Below, piece after piece: positions 27,748 to 36,807 of a DNA stretch of 52,812 bases. A program made the translations under genes and the position numbers. The stretch comes from an uncultured Methylopila sp. (GTDB taxonomy: Bacteria; Pseudomonadota; Alphaproteobacteria; Rhizobiales; Methylopilaceae). The notes under the pieces were generated by a model. It saw nothing but the letters and a program-made list of their open reading frames with translations, ran no database searches and was not told where the DNA came from. Position 1 is the stretch's first letter; every line of letters starts with the position of its first letter. The stretch is from NCBI GenBank assembly GCA_902168115.1, contig CABHPB010000143.1:1-52812 (forward strand), written 5' to 3'.

Positions 27748-28920
27748 GTGGCTCGCGCAGATTACCTGTTCACGTCCGAATCCGTTTCTGAAGGCCATCC
27801 GGACAAGGTGAGCGACCGCATCTCGGACGAGGTGGTCGACATCTATCTCGGCGCTTTCCCCGAGTCGCGCGTGGGTTGCGAGACGCTCTGCACGACCAAC
27901 CGCGTCGTGATCGCCGGCGAAGTCCGCGGTCCGGACAGCGTGACCGCCGAGCAGATCATCGAGGCGGCCCGCGCCGCCATCAAGGACATCGGCTACGAGC
28001 AGGACGGCTTCCACTGGAAGAACGCCGACATCGCCTGCCATCTGCACGCCCAGTCCGCCCACATCGCGCAGGGCGTCGATTCGTCCGGCAACAAGGACGA
28101 GGGCGCGGGCGACCAGGGCATCATGTTCGGCTACGCCTGCAAGGAGACGCCGAGCCTGATGCCGGCGCCGCTGCACTACTCCCACCAGATCCTGAAGCGC
28201 CTGTCGGAGGTCCGCCACTCCGGCGAGCAGCCGACGCTCGGGCCGGACGCCAAGAGCCAGGTCACGGTGCGCTACGCCAACGGCAAGCCGGTCGGCGTCA
28301 CCTCGATCGTGCTGTCGACCCAGCACACCGACGAGAACCAGTCCTCCAAGGACATCCGCGACATCGTCGAGCCCTACATCCGCGACACCCTGCCGGAAGG
28401 CTGGATCTCCGACGAGACCGTCTGGCACGTGAACCCGACCGGCGCCTTCGTCATCGGTGGCCCTGACGGCGACGCTGGCCTCACCGGCCGCAAGATCATC
28501 GTCGACACCTACGGCGGCGCGGCCCCGCACGGCGGCGGCGCGTTCTCCGGCAAGGACCCGACCAAGGTGGACCGCTCGGCGGCCTACGCCGCGCGCTACC
28601 TCGCCAAGAACGTGATCGCGGCCGATCTCGCCGACCGCGCCACGATCCAGCTCAGCTACGCCATCGGCGTCTCCGAGCCGCTGTCGATCTATGTGGATCT
28701 GCACGGCACGGGCCGCGTCGACGAGGCCAAGCTTGAGAAGGTGCTCGGTGAGATCATGAGCCTCAGCCCGCGCGGCATCCGCACGCATCTGCAGCTCAAC
28801 AAGCCGATCTACGCCCGCACGGCGGCGTATGGCCATTTCGGCCGCGATCCCGACGCCGACGGCGGCTTCTCATGGGAGAAGGTCGATCTCGTCGACGCGC
28901 TGAAGTCCGCGCTCGGCTGA
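27748..28920 (+). CDS. metK: S-adenosylmethionine synthetase
   Basis: A 390-residue enzyme making S-adenosylmethionine from methionine and ATP. It reads [20 protein letters not shown] at the start, then [12 protein letters not shown] (ATP-binding loop), [20 protein letters not shown] and [19 protein letters not shown] (phosphate-binding), all diagnostic. It begins with GTG, five bases after GGGGAGG. Length is typical for alphaproteobacteria. A strong terminator follows at 28945-28972. A palindrome upstream (27693-27720) suggests specific regulation; I do not see a SAM riboswitch. Confidence 0.98.
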   Translation: MARADYLFTSESVSEGHPDKVSDRISDEVVDIYLGAFPESRVGCETLCTTNRVVIAGEVRGPDSVTAEQIIEAARAAIKDIGYEQDGFHWKNADIACHLHAQSAHIAQGVDSSGNKDEGAGDQGIMFGYACKETPSLMPAPLHYSHQILKRLSEVRHSGEQPTLGPDAKSQVTVRYANGKPVGVTSIVLSTQHTDENQSSKDIRDIVEPYIRDTLPEGWISDETVWHVNPTGAFVIGGPDGDAGLTGRKIIVDTYGGAAPHGGGAFSGKDPTKVDRSAAYAARYLAKNVIAADLADRATIQLSYAIGVSEPLSIYVDLHGTGRVDEAKLEKVLGEIMSLSPRGIRTHLQLNKPIYARTAAYGHFGRDPDADGGFSWEKVDLVDALKSALG

Positions 28921-28944
28921 TTTTTCTTCACCGCTTCAAGCTTC

Positions 28945-28972
28945 GAAACGCCGTCCCCGTGGACGGCGTTTC
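28945..28972 (+). terminator. Terminator after metK
   Basis: A perfect 12-bp stem (GAAACGCCGTCC / GGACGGCGTTTC) with a CCGT loop is followed by TGCTTTT. It starts 24 bases after the metK stop and ends 29 bases before trmB, so trmB may depend on readthrough or its own promoter. Confidence 0.8.
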
Positions 28973-29001
28973 TGCTTTTGGACCTGGAGCATCGAACGCC
29001 C

Positions 29002-29691
29002 ATGCCCGACGACGTCCGCTATGAGGGATCATTCTTCGGCAGGCGTCACGGCAAGGCGCTGAGGGCGGGCCGCGCCGCGCTGATGACGGACGTGCTGCCG
29101 GGCCTTCTCGTCGATCCCGAGGCCCTTCCGGACGACCTGGCTGCGCTGTTCCCGGTTTTGGTGCGCGAGGTCCGGCTGGAGATCGGCTTCGGCGGCGCCG
29201 AGCACCTGCTGCATCGCGCTCAGGAGCATCCGGACGTCGGCTTCATCGGCGTCGAGCCGTTCGTGGACGGACTTGCCAAGGGTGTTTCGGGGATCGACCG
29301 TCTCGGCCTGAAGAACGTCCGCCTGTTCGGCGACGACGCCACGCTCCTGCTCGACCGACTGCCGGAGAGCGCGATCGCGGGCGTCGACCTGCTCTACCCC
29401 GACCCTTGGCCGAAGACGCGGCACTGGAAGCGTCGTTTCGTCAGCGACCGGAACCTCACACGTCTCGCCCGCGTCCTCGCGCCGGGAAGCCTGTTCGGCT
29501 TCGCGTCCGACATCGACACCTACGTCGCGTGGACGCTCGCCCATGTCGCCCGCAGCCCGGACTTCGTCTGGACCGCCGAGCGCGCGCAGGACTGGAAGAC
29601 CCCGTTCGCCGGCTGGCCCGGCACGCGCTACGAGGCCAAGGCGATCCGCGAGGGCCGCCGTGGGACCTATCTGACGTTCATGCGGGTTTGA
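29002..29691 (+). CDS. trmB: tRNA (guanine-N7-)-methyltransferase TrmB
   Basis: A 229-residue SAM-dependent enzyme that methylates guanine 46 in the tRNA variable loop. Key blocks are VRLEIGFGGAEHLLHRA (SAM-binding GxGxG-type), FIGVEPFVDGL, LLYPDPWPKTRHWKRRFV (catalytic and tRNA-binding) and RYEAKAIREGR near the end. The ATG at 29002 gives the standard start; a TTG 24 bases upstream is also in frame but lacks a better ribosome site. It follows metK, the SAM-producing gene, across a terminator. Confidence 0.96.
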   Translation: MPDDVRYEGSFFGRRHGKALRAGRAALMTDVLPGLLVDPEALPDDLAALFPVLVREVRLEIGFGGAEHLLHRAQEHPDVGFIGVEPFVDGLAKGVSGIDRLGLKNVRLFGDDATLLLDRLPESAIAGVDLLYPDPWPKTRHWKRRFVSDRNLTRLARVLAPGSLFGFASDIDTYVAWTLAHVARSPDFVWTAERAQDWKTPFAGWPGTRYEAKAIREGRRGTYLTFMRV

Positions 29692-29703
29692 CGGCGGGCG
29701 TCG

Positions 29704-30657
29704 TCAGCACTTGCTAAGCGAGATAGGCAGCGAATAGCTCGCTGACGAACCGGTCATCTCCGCCGGCATGGCCGGTATCGACGCGCGGCGCACCATCGCC
29801 TGCGCGGCGCTGGCCACCGCGCCCTCGCCGGACGCCGAAACCGACGTCACGCGCCCCGACCGGTTGACGGAAAACCGAACGATCGCACGACCGTTCACGC
29901 CTGCGACGCAGCTCTTGGCGGCGTTCACGGCGGAACGGACCCGACCGCCATAGGCCGCCGCCGCAGCGCGGGCGGCGCCGGGGTTTGCGTTCGTCGCGCC
30001 CTGCTGGCCGGCGGCCGCTTGCGACGGGCGCGTGGCGCCCTGACGCGCATGTTGGACGACCTCGCCGCGCCGGGCGTTCGGCTTCGGCGGCTCCTGTCGC
30101 CGCTCCACGGGCTTTGGCTCCGGCCGGCGTTCGACCGGCTTCGGCTTGGGCTTCGGTTCCTCGCGGCGGACGACCGGCTTCGGCTCGGGGTCCTTCGGCG
30201 GCTCCACCTGCTCCTCGCGCGCCACGACCGTCTGATCGGGCGGGATCGCGACCGCCGACTGCACGTCCGGCGGCGTCTCGACGGCCTCGAGTTGCTCGAC
30301 GGCCGTGGCCGTCTCCGGCGGAACGTCGGTGATCTCGTCGAGAGTCGTTTCCTCGTCCACGGTCTCGGCCGTCTCGTCGGGCGGAGTGAGCTCGTCCGGC
30401 GTGATCTCCTGGAGTTCCTGGATCTGAGCCTCGGAGGCCTCCTCCGCCGGCGCCGCCGCGCCCGCGGGCGTCGGCGGCGGAGCCATGTCGATCTCGATCG
30501 CCGCCTGATTGTCGAACTGGTGCGGCTCCGGCGTGCGGTTCAGATAGAGCAGCACGCCGGCGTGCAGCGCGAGCGCGAAGCCGCCGCCGAGGATCCACTT
30601 CGCGACGCCGTCAGGACCGCCCCGGTCGCCGAGGCTGTGGACGTCAACGGCCGCCAT
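29704..30657 (-). CDS. Energy transducer TonB
   Basis: A 317-residue periplasm-spanning protein that passes proton-motive force to outer-membrane receptors. It has one N-terminal membrane segment (about 19-40, [21 protein letters not shown]). A long Pro/Glu/Lys-rich linker includes repeats of [15 protein letters not shown] and EPKPVERR, and the C-terminal TonB fold is about residues 235-317 ([22 protein letters not shown]). It overlaps the exbD end by 14 bases. The linker starts acidic and ends basic, as is common. No receptor gene is nearby. Confidence 0.93.
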   Translation of the reverse strand: MAAVDVHSLGDRGGPDGVAKWILGGGFALALHAGVLLYLNRTPEPHQFDNQAAIEIDMAPPPTPAGAAAPAEEASEAQIQELQEITPDELTPPDETAETVDEETTLDEITDVPPETATAVEQLEAVETPPDVQSAVAIPPDQTVVAREEQVEPPKDPEPKPVVRREEPKPKPKPVERRPEPKPVERRQEPPKPNARRGEVVQHARQGATRPSQAAAGQQGATNANPGAARAAAAAYGGRVRSAVNAAKSCVAGVNGRAIVRFSVNRSGRVTSVSASGEGAVASAAQAMVRRASIPAMPAEMTGSSASYSLPISLSKC

Positions 30658-31081
30658 CGGGACCGACGGACTCCAGTCCGACCAGCGCGACCTTGAGATA
30701 GCCGGCGCGCCGCATGTCGTTCATCAGCGCGAAGACGTCGCCATAGGGGACCTTGCGGTCGGCGCGCAGGAAGATGCGCTGCTCGCGGTCGCCGCCGGTC
30801 GCGTCCTGCAGCGCCTGCGCGATCGCCGCGCGATCGACCGAGCGGGATCCGAGCGACAGCTTCAGGTCCTGTTGCAGCGTAAGGTAGACCGGCTTGTCGG
30901 GCCGCGGCTGCGGCTTGGCGTTCGACGAGGGCAGGTCGACGCCGACGTCGACCGTCGCCAGCGGCGCCGCGACCATGAAGATGATCAGCAGCACGAGGAT
31001 GACGTCGATGAACGGCGTCACGTTGATCTCGTGCGTCTCGACGAGCTCTTCGCCGCCGCCGAGGTCGAGCTTTGCGGCCAT
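30644..31081 (-). CDS. exbD: Biopolymer transport protein ExbD
   Basis: A 145-residue inner-membrane protein of the ExbB-ExbD-TonB energising complex. A single transmembrane helix (about 19-42) contains the essential aspartate in [18 protein letters not shown]. The rest is periplasmic with the usual [14 protein letters not shown] and [18 protein letters not shown] blocks. It starts six bases after exbB. Confidence 0.96.
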   Translation of the reverse strand: MAAKLDLGGGEELVETHEINVTPFIDVILVLLIIFMVAAPLATVDVGVDLPSSNAKPQPRPDKPVYLTLQQDLKLSLGSRSVDRAAIAQALQDATGGDREQRIFLRADRKVPYGDVFALMNDMRRAGYLKVALVGLESVGPDGGR

Positions 31082-31087
31082 CGAGGA

Positions 31088-32098
31088 TTACTCCGCCGCG
31101 CGCCGGGCGTAGCGGGGCGCGGCCTCGCGGTCGAGGTCGCGCGAGACGATCCGGAGCACGGCCGCGGCGGCGTCGCCCAGCATGGCGCGATGCGCGGTGA
31201 TCTGGCGGGCGAAGAAGTTGTAGATCACGACCGCCGGGATCGCCGCCACGAGGCCGATCGCTGTGGCGAGCAGGGCCTCGGCGATGCCGGGAGCGACGAC
31301 GGCGAGATTGGTCGTCTGGGCGTTCGAGATGCCGATGAACGAGTTCATTATGCCCCAGACCGTGCCGAACAGGCCGACGAAGGGGGCGGTCGCGCCGATG
31401 GTCGCGAGCAGGCCGGTGCCGAAGCTCAGCTTGCGGCCGGCCTGCGCCTCGAGCCGCGACAGATGCGAGGCGACCCGCTCCTTCACGCCGTCGGTCGAGA
31501 GCGCGTCCTGCGAATAGACGAGCTCGGCGTCCGCCGCCGCGACGAAGCCGGCGATCGGGCCGGCGCCCTTGCGGGCGCCGAGGGCGTGGCTGGCGTCGGC
31601 GAGCGTGCGGGCGCTCGCGAGCGCCTTCAGGCTGCGGCGGGCCTTCGAGCGGGCCGCCTGCAGCTCGATCCACTTGGCGAGCGCGATGGTCCAGGTGACC
31701 AGCGAGGCGAAGGCGAGGCCGAGCATGACGAGCTTCACGACCCAGTCCGCGTTCATGAACATGCCCATCGGGGACAGGTCATGAGGCAGCTTCTGGCGCT
31801 CGACCGAGGGGAGCGACGGGCCGCCGGGCGCTTCCGCGGCGTCCTGCGGCGCAGGGGAGGGCTGCGTCTGCCCCGCGCCCTGCGTGGGCGCCGGGGCGGG
31901 ATCGGCCGGGCGGGAGGGCTCCTTGCCCGGATCGACCGCCTGGACCTCCTGCGCCGGCGGAAGCGCCTGCGCGGGCTGGGCGGGCGCTGCGGCCGGGGCC
32001 TCGGCGGGCTTGGCGTTGTCCTGGGCGCGCGCGACCGGCGCGGCGACGACCAGCGCCGCCGACAGCCAGACCGCGCCGATCGCGCGCAACGTCTTCAT
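31088..32098 (-). CDS. exbB: ExbB/TonB-system proton channel protein
   Basis: A 336-residue member of the MotA/TolQ/ExbB family. It has a signal peptide (1-25, ending APVARAQ), then a Pro/Ala/Gln-rich region (about 26-108), which is an N-terminal extension seen in the long ExbB class. Three transmembrane helices follow: about 118-143, then [20 protein letters not shown], and [20 protein letters not shown]. The second holds the conserved GT-x-WGI motif. GGAG lies nine bases before the ATG at 32098, which overlaps the upstream gene's stop by four bases. A longer frame to 32212 lies within that gene and is not used. Confidence 0.94.
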   Translation of the reverse strand: MKTLRAIGAVWLSAALVVAAPVARAQDNAKPAEAPAAAPAQPAQALPPAQEVQAVDPGKEPSRPADPAPAPTQGAGQTQPSPAPQDAAEAPGGPSLPSVERQKLPHDLSPMGMFMNADWVVKLVMLGLAFASLVTWTIALAKWIELQAARSKARRSLKALASARTLADASHALGARKGAGPIAGFVAAADAELVYSQDALSTDGVKERVASHLSRLEAQAGRKLSFGTGLLATIGATAPFVGLFGTVWGIMNSFIGISNAQTTNLAVVAPGIAEALLATAIGLVAAIPAVVIYNFFARQITAHRAMLGDAAAAVLRIVSRDLDREAAPRYARRAAE

Positions 32099-32520
32099 TT
32101 GGTGAACTCCACGCTCTTCACCCGCGAGGAGACGCCGACCAGCCCGAGGCAATCCTTCTCGTCGCCGCAAGCGGTCACGTCGTTGAGGAGCAGCTTGGCG
32201 ACGCCGTCGCAAGGCGTATCCGGCAGGTCGAACAGCTTCACCGAGGTCTTCGACGCGCGCACGGGGCCGGCCTCGACGGCGAGACGACGGGAGATGACGC
32301 CGTCCTTGTCGAAGAAGACGAGGTCGAGCTTCAGGCTCTCCAGCGCCTTGTCGCCCGGATTGCCGATGACCAGCGAGATCCGGCAGGCGGCGTCCTTCTG
32401 CTCGAACCGGTTGAGCTCAAGCGCCACGTTCGAGGCTGCGAGCGCCGGGGTCGCCGTCAGTGCGGCGATGGCGGCTGCGCTGACGAGGCGCGAAGCGCGC
32501 GCGGCGGCGATGAACGGCAA
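32095..32520 (-). CDS. Small exported protein co-translated with exbB
   Basis: A 141-residue protein with a signal peptide (about 1-28, ending ATPALAA) and a mature part of about 113 residues. That part shows alternating strands ([33 protein letters not shown]) and four cysteines (in AACRI, TPCDG, TACGD and KDCLG), consistent with a disulfide-bonded beta-sandwich in the periplasm. I do not recognise a named family. A TTG at 32520 with GGAG seven bases upstream gives a clean signal peptide; the frame runs on to 32868 but that would be a long non-conserved leader. Its stop overlaps exbB (ATGA), so it probably belongs to the TonB unit. Confidence 0.8.
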   Translation of the reverse strand: MPFIAAARASRLVSAAAIAALTATPALAASNVALELNRFEQKDAACRISLVIGNPGDKALESLKLDLVFFDKDGVISRRLAVEAGPVRASKTSVKLFDLPDTPCDGVAKLLLNDVTACGDEKDCLGLVGVSSRVKSVEFTK

Positions 32521-32844
32521 GGGCGGACTCCGGAGACGGTCTCTTAACTTCGGAAGGCCAATAGGGGCATGCCGCGCGCAGTTCAAGGCTTCGGCTGGTA
32601 ATTGATAATTCTTCAAATTTGAAGGGGCCTTAGACCTAAGAGTCTCATAAGACGATCGTCCGACGAACGATGTAACGCCGTCGATCTCACCGTCGTGGCG
32701 CGCTTCGATCGCGCCGGATCGCCCAGCTTTCGGCGGAAAGGCGCCGCCGACCCCGACTCGGCGTGCGCCGGGCATGACTTTTCGCGTCCTGTTCCCGAGA
32801 GCCCGGGGTCTGTGACGATCATCCCGACCGCCGCAGCAAAAAAA
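32521..32844. other. Divergent intergenic region between TonB unit and efflux pair
   Basis: This stretch contains no gene I can support; the reading frames here lack ribosome sites and family signs. It must hold the TonB-unit promoter on the minus strand and ends at the first TetR-type operator. The part near 32590-32660 is AT-rich compared with the surroundings, a likely promoter zone. No regulator gene of the TetR family is encoded here. Confidence 0.5.
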
Positions 32845-32865
32845 TTGACCGAACGGTTCGGTCAA
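32845..32865. promoter_or_regulatory. TetR-type operator 1
   Basis: A perfect 21-base palindrome, arms TTGACCGAAC and GTTCGGTCAA around one central G. A second copy lies 58 bases downstream (centre to centre). This symmetry and length are typical for TetR-family repressors of drug-efflux genes, and it lies directly upstream of an EmrA/EmrB-type pair. Confidence 0.8.
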
Positions 32866-32868
32866 CAC

Positions 32869-32897
32869 TTGCAGAGCGGCCGTCGCTGCGTTAGCTT
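32869..32897 (+). promoter_or_regulatory. Candidate promoter of the efflux operon
   Basis: TTGCAG, 17 bases, then TAGCTT fit a sigma-70-type -35/-10 pair. The two TetR-type operators flank it; the second would cover the transcription start near 32904, so a bound repressor could block initiation. The pair is only a moderate match to consensus. Confidence 0.45.
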
Positions 32898-32903
32898 TTG
32901 CGT

Positions 32904-32922
32904 TGACCGAACGGTTCGGTCA
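32904..32922. promoter_or_regulatory. TetR-type operator 2
   Basis: TGACCGAAC and GTTCGGTCA surround one central G, repeating operator 1 except for its outermost base pair. It ends 58 bases before the efflux start codon at 32981. Confidence 0.8.
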
Positions 32923-32980
32923 TTCGTGTTTTCGATCGCCGCTTGGCGTTGTCGGGCCACGGAACCCCCGCGAGATCGTC

Positions 32981-34231
32981 ATGGCGAACGCCCGTCAGAA
33001 GATGGACGACAGATCGGCCCGCCCGCGGCTCGTTCCGAGCGAGGCCGACGCAGCCGCCGAGGCCCGCCAGGACGCGCCGGCCGGCGAGGGCCCTGCGCGC
33101 GTCGAGCCGAACGTCGCCTCCCCAAAGCCCGACAGCCCGGCGTCCCCCGTCAAGCGGGGCGGGGCGCGCAAGCTCCTGCTCGGGGCCGCGGCTCTCGCCG
33201 TCCTCGCCGCAGGCGGCTGGTACGGCTACGATTGGTGGATCGACGGCCGCTTCATGGTCGAGACCGACGACGCCTATGTGGGCGCCGACATGGCGACGAT
33301 GGCGCCGAAGGTCTCGGGCTATGTGGCGTCGGTTCCCGCCCAGCAGAACATGCGCGTGAAGGCCGGCGATCCGCTCGTCACGCTGGACGACGGCGACTAC
33401 CGCCTCGCGCTCGCGGCGGCCGACGGCAAGATCGCGACGCAGCAGGCCTCCATCGCCCGCTTCGATCGCCAGATCGCGGCGGCAAGCGCCCAGATCTCAC
33501 AGGCCAAGGCGCAGGTGGACAGCGCCAACGCCGACAGCGCGCGCGCGGCCGCCGACTTCGACCGCGCCCAGCAGCTGGCGAAGTCGACCTATGGCAGCCG
33601 CCAGTCGCTCGACCAGGCGACCGCGGACAAGCTGCGCACCGCCGCCTCCGTCGAGGCGGCCAAGGCCGGCGTCGTCTCCGCCGAGGCCAATCGGGACGTG
33701 CTCGCCGCGCAAAAGGAAGAGGCGCAGCGCACGCTCGACGAGCTGAAGACCGCGCGCGCCCAGCGCCAGCGCGACCTCGACGCGACCGTCATCCGCGCGC
33801 CGTTCGACGGCGTCGTCGGCAACAAGGCCGCGCAGGCCGGCGACTACGTCACGCCGGGCAAGCGCGTCATGGCCATCGTCCCGCTCGACCGCGTGTACGT
33901 CGACGCCAACTTCAAGGAGACCCAGCTCGCCGAGATCCAGCCGGGAGAGAAGGTGCGGCTTTCGGTCGACGCCTATCCCGAGCACGACGTGACGGGCGTC
34001 GTCGACAGCCTCGCTCCGGCCTCGGGCGCGCAGTTCAGCCTGCTGCCGCCGGAAAACGCGACGGGCAACTTCACCAAGATCGTCCAGCGCGTGCCGGTGC
34101 GCATCCATGTCGATCCGGCCGATGTCGCGAAGGGCAGGCTGCGGCCGGGCCTTTCCCTCATCGCCGCCGTCGACAGCCGCACCGCGCCGAAGGACGAAAC
34201 CCAATCCGCCGCTGCGCTCGCGCCGCGGTGA
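32981..34231 (+). CDS. HlyD/EmrA-type membrane-fusion (periplasmic adaptor) protein
   Basis: A 416-residue adaptor that links an inner-membrane exporter to an outer-membrane channel. A disordered cytoplasmic stretch (1-60) is followed by one membrane helix (about 64-85). Next is a biotinyl-lipoyl-like beta segment (VSGYVASVPAQQNMRVKAGDPLVTLD), a long coiled-coil hairpin (about 155-275), and the second lipoyl half with VIRAPFDGVVGNKAAQAGDYV. The ATG at 32981 is chosen because the upstream in-frame TTG at 32903 lies inside an operator. It is followed 29 bases later by the DHA2 exporter. Confidence 0.93.
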   Translation: MANARQKMDDRSARPRLVPSEADAAAEARQDAPAGEGPARVEPNVASPKPDSPASPVKRGGARKLLLGAAALAVLAAGGWYGYDWWIDGRFMVETDDAYVGADMATMAPKVSGYVASVPAQQNMRVKAGDPLVTLDDGDYRLALAAADGKIATQQASIARFDRQIAAASAQISQAKAQVDSANADSARAAADFDRAQQLAKSTYGSRQSLDQATADKLRTAASVEAAKAGVVSAEANRDVLAAQKEEAQRTLDELKTARAQRQRDLDATVIRAPFDGVVGNKAAQAGDYVTPGKRVMAIVPLDRVYVDANFKETQLAEIQPGEKVRLSVDAYPEHDVTGVVDSLAPASGAQFSLLPPENATGNFTKIVQRVPVRIHVDPADVAKGRLRPGLSLIAAVDSRTAPKDETQSAAALAPR

Positions 34232-34260
34232 CCGAGAACCTGCGCCCGGACCTCTGACCC

Positions 34261-35922
34261 ATGAGCCACGACGCCATCTCCCCCGGCGTTGGCAAGGCCG
34301 CCGACCTGGCCCGCGTCCCCACGGGGCCGGCGGCCGGCTCGTCAGGAGGTTCGGGCGCGGGGACTGCCGGAGGCGCCGCGGAGCCGCAGGTGACCGCCCG
34401 CAGGCTGATCGCCTTCTTCGCGCTGGTCTTCGGGATGTTCATGGCGATCCTGGACATCCAGATCGTCTCGTCCTCGCTCTCCGAGATCCAGGCCGGCCTC
34501 TCGGCCAGTCCCGACGAGATCAGCTGGGTCCAGACCAGCTACCTCATCGCCGAAGTCATCATGATCCCGCTCTCGGGCTTCCTCGCCCGGGCGCTGTCGA
34601 CACGCGTGCTGTTCTCGATCTCGGCGGCCGGCTTCACGCTGGCGAGCGCGCTCTGCGCGACGGCGACGACGCTGCCCGAGATGATCCTCTACCGGGCGCT
34701 GCAGGGCTTCATCGGCGGCGGCATGATCCCGACGGCCTTCGCCGCCGCCTACACGGTATTTCCGCGCTCCAAGCAGCCGGCGATCATGGCGCTGGTCGGC
34801 CTCACCGTGACGCTCGCCCCGACCATCGGCCCGACGATCGGCGGCTATCTGACCGAGCTCATGTCGTGGCACTGGCTGTTCCTGATCAACGTCATTCCGG
34901 GCGCGATCGCGACGCTGCTCGCCTGGACGCTGGTGGACTTCGACGAGCCCGAGACCGGCCTGCTCAGGAAGCTCGATTACATGGCGCTGATCGCGCTCGC
35001 GATGTTCCTGGGCGGCCTCGAATACGTGCTCGAGGAGGGCGCGAAGGACGACTGGTTCCAGGACGCGACGATCCGGACCCTCGCGGTCGTCTCCGTCGTC
35101 GGCGCCGTCCTGTTCTTCTGGCGCTGCTTCGCCGCGAAGACGCCGCTGATCGACCTGTCGGTCTATCGCAACCGCAACTTCGCCGTCGGCTCGCTGCTGA
35201 CCTTCGTGATGGGCGTCGGCCTCTACGGCATGACCTACCTTTACCCGGTGTTCCTCGGCCGGGTGCGGGGCTACGATTCGCTGCAGATCGGCGAGACCGT
35301 GTTCGTCTCGGGCCTGTTCATGTTCCTGACCGCGCCGGTGGTCGGCGTGCTCGGCCGAAAGCTGTCCGATCCGCGCTGGCTGATCGCGGCAGGCTTCCTC
35401 GGCTTCGCAGCCTCCTGCGTCGACCTGACCTACATCACGAAGGACTGGGCCTTCGGCGAGCTCTTCGTCCCGCAGGCGTTGCGGGGAATCTCGCTGATGC
35501 TCTGCATGGTGCCGATCAACGTGGTGTCGCTCGGCACGCTGCCGCCGCAGCAGCTGAAGGGTGCGAGCGGGCTGTTCAATCTGATGCGCAATCTCGGCGG
35601 CGCCTTCGGACTCGCCTTCATCAACACCTTCCTCAACGACCGGCAGGACCTCCACATGGCGCGGCTGCGCGAGCATGTGGTGTGGGGACGCCAGGTCGCG
35701 GAGGAGCGGCTGTCGGGCCTGGCGCAGTCCTTCTCGGACAGGCTGGGCTCGGACGCCGAGCTCGCGGCGGTGAAACAGCTTGCGAACAGCGTTCGGCAGC
35801 AGGGACTGGTGCTGTCGTTCGGCGACCTGTTCTTCGCGCTGACGGTGCTGTTCGTCGCGATCGTCGCGCTGGTGCCGCTGGTGAGGAAGCCCACGCCCGG
35901 CGCTGCGGCGCCGGCGCACTGA
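34261..35922 (+). CDS. DHA2-family MFS exporter (EmrB/QacA type)
   Basis: A 553-residue drug:H+ antiporter with about 14 predicted transmembrane helices. The DHA2 motifs are present: LDIQIVSSSLSEI in the first helix (motif D1), SGFLARALSTRVLFSIS (motif A) and LVGLTVTLAPTIGPTIGG (motif C). The N-terminal 45 residues are Gly/Ala-rich and cytosolic. Together with the adaptor just upstream it forms an EmrAB-type pump for hydrophobic compounds; the outer-membrane partner is not in the window. Expression is probably controlled by the twin operators at 32845-32922. Confidence 0.95.
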   Translation: MSHDAISPGVGKAADLARVPTGPAAGSSGGSGAGTAGGAAEPQVTARRLIAFFALVFGMFMAILDIQIVSSSLSEIQAGLSASPDEISWVQTSYLIAEVIMIPLSGFLARALSTRVLFSISAAGFTLASALCATATTLPEMILYRALQGFIGGGMIPTAFAAAYTVFPRSKQPAIMALVGLTVTLAPTIGPTIGGYLTELMSWHWLFLINVIPGAIATLLAWTLVDFDEPETGLLRKLDYMALIALAMFLGGLEYVLEEGAKDDWFQDATIRTLAVVSVVGAVLFFWRCFAAKTPLIDLSVYRNRNFAVGSLLTFVMGVGLYGMTYLYPVFLGRVRGYDSLQIGETVFVSGLFMFLTAPVVGVLGRKLSDPRWLIAAGFLGFAASCVDLTYITKDWAFGELFVPQALRGISLMLCMVPINVVSLGTLPPQQLKGASGLFNLMRNLGGAFGLAFINTFLNDRQDLHMARLREHVVWGRQVAEERLSGLAQSFSDRLGSDAELAAVKQLANSVRQQGLVLSFGDLFFALTVLFVAIVALVPLVRKPTPGAAAPAH

Positions 35923-35929
35923 GCGGCGG

Positions 35930-36652
35930 TCAGCCCGTCTTCTTGGCCGGGGCCGCCTTGCCGGCCTTCAGCGACATCACCAGAGCGAGATTGGCGCGCA
36001 CCTTGTCGTCGGCCTTCGGGCTCGAGGCGGCCTGCTGCAGGGTTTCCTGCGCCTTTGCGAGGTCGCCCGAGAGCGCGTAGTTGAGGCCGAGATTCGACAG
36101 GATAGACGGCTCGCCCGGCGCGACCTTGATGGCCGCCATGTAATGGCCGCGCGCCTCCTCGGACCGGCCGAGCTGGTCGAGGATCGCGCCCTGCGCGTTG
36201 AGGATCTTCCAGTCGGGGCGATCCGGCGTGTGGGAGCGGCCGAGGACGGCCAGGGCCTCGTCGTAGCGGCCGACGTCGGCGAGCGCCCGGCCGTAGGCCG
36301 CGAGGATCTGCTTCTGGCCGGGATTCTTCATGCTCGACTGCTCGAGCACGGCGAGCGCCTGCGCGCGCTGGCCGAGCGCCCTCAGCGCCACGCCGTAGCC
36401 GTAGCCAGCGGCCGGATCGGCGGGATTCTTCGCATAGGCCTCGCCGTAGCGCTCGGCGAGCGAGCGCCAGTGCGACTGGACCTTGTCGGGCGAGGGGGCC
36501 TCGCGGCTCGCCGAGGTCGGCGTGATGGCGCCCGGAGAAATGGAACCGGTGACCGTCTTGTCGGTCATGCAGCCGGACAGCGCCACGCAGACGGCGACGA
36601 CGAGCGCGCCTCGCACGCGACGGGCGACCGCCGGGATTTCGGTTTCGGCCAT
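35930..36652 (-). CDS. TPR-repeat lipoprotein (TadD-like)
   Basis: A 240-residue protein with a lipoprotein signal: hydrophobic stretch ALVVAVCVALSGC with the lipobox cysteine at about 28. A disordered linker (30-55) is followed by about four tetratricopeptide repeats (70-225), for example VALRALGQRAQALAVLEQSS and LNYALSGDLAKAQETLQQA. This resembles TadD, the pilotin-like lipoprotein of Flp pilus secretion, but no other tad genes are in the window, so a general scaffold role is equally possible. The C terminus is Lys-rich. It is convergent with the exporter gene, eight bases away. Confidence 0.85.
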   Translation of the reverse strand: MAETEIPAVARRVRGALVVAVCVALSGCMTDKTVTGSISPGAITPTSASREAPSPDKVQSHWRSLAERYGEAYAKNPADPAAGYGYGVALRALGQRAQALAVLEQSSMKNPGQKQILAAYGRALADVGRYDEALAVLGRSHTPDRPDWKILNAQGAILDQLGRSEEARGHYMAAIKVAPGEPSILSNLGLNYALSGDLAKAQETLQQAASSPKADDKVRANLALVMSLKAGKAAPAKKTG

Positions 36653-36807
36653 GCGTCGGACCCCTGCTGGGCGAACGGCCCGCGCGGCGTCCGCCTTGGT
36701 CCGAGGTGATAATTCATTAACCCTAACGCGCAGTTAACGACGCCTGTCGCGCTTGCCGCGCCCGGCCCGGCGGCGGATCATCCGCGCCTTGCGGAGGAAG
36801 CTCGCTG

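Noticed and set aside
32695-34257. 520-residue plus-strand frame across the operators and adaptor gene
   Set aside because: Out of frame with the recognisable HlyD-type protein and composed of Arg-rich sequence; it also crosses the operator sites.
34342-35919. 525-residue minus-strand frame
   Set aside because: Antisense to the DHA2 exporter, with Arg/Gln/Asp-rich text and no motif.
35930-36652. Flp pilus (tad) locus
   Set aside because: Only a TadD-like TPR lipoprotein is present; no other tad/cpa genes are in the window.
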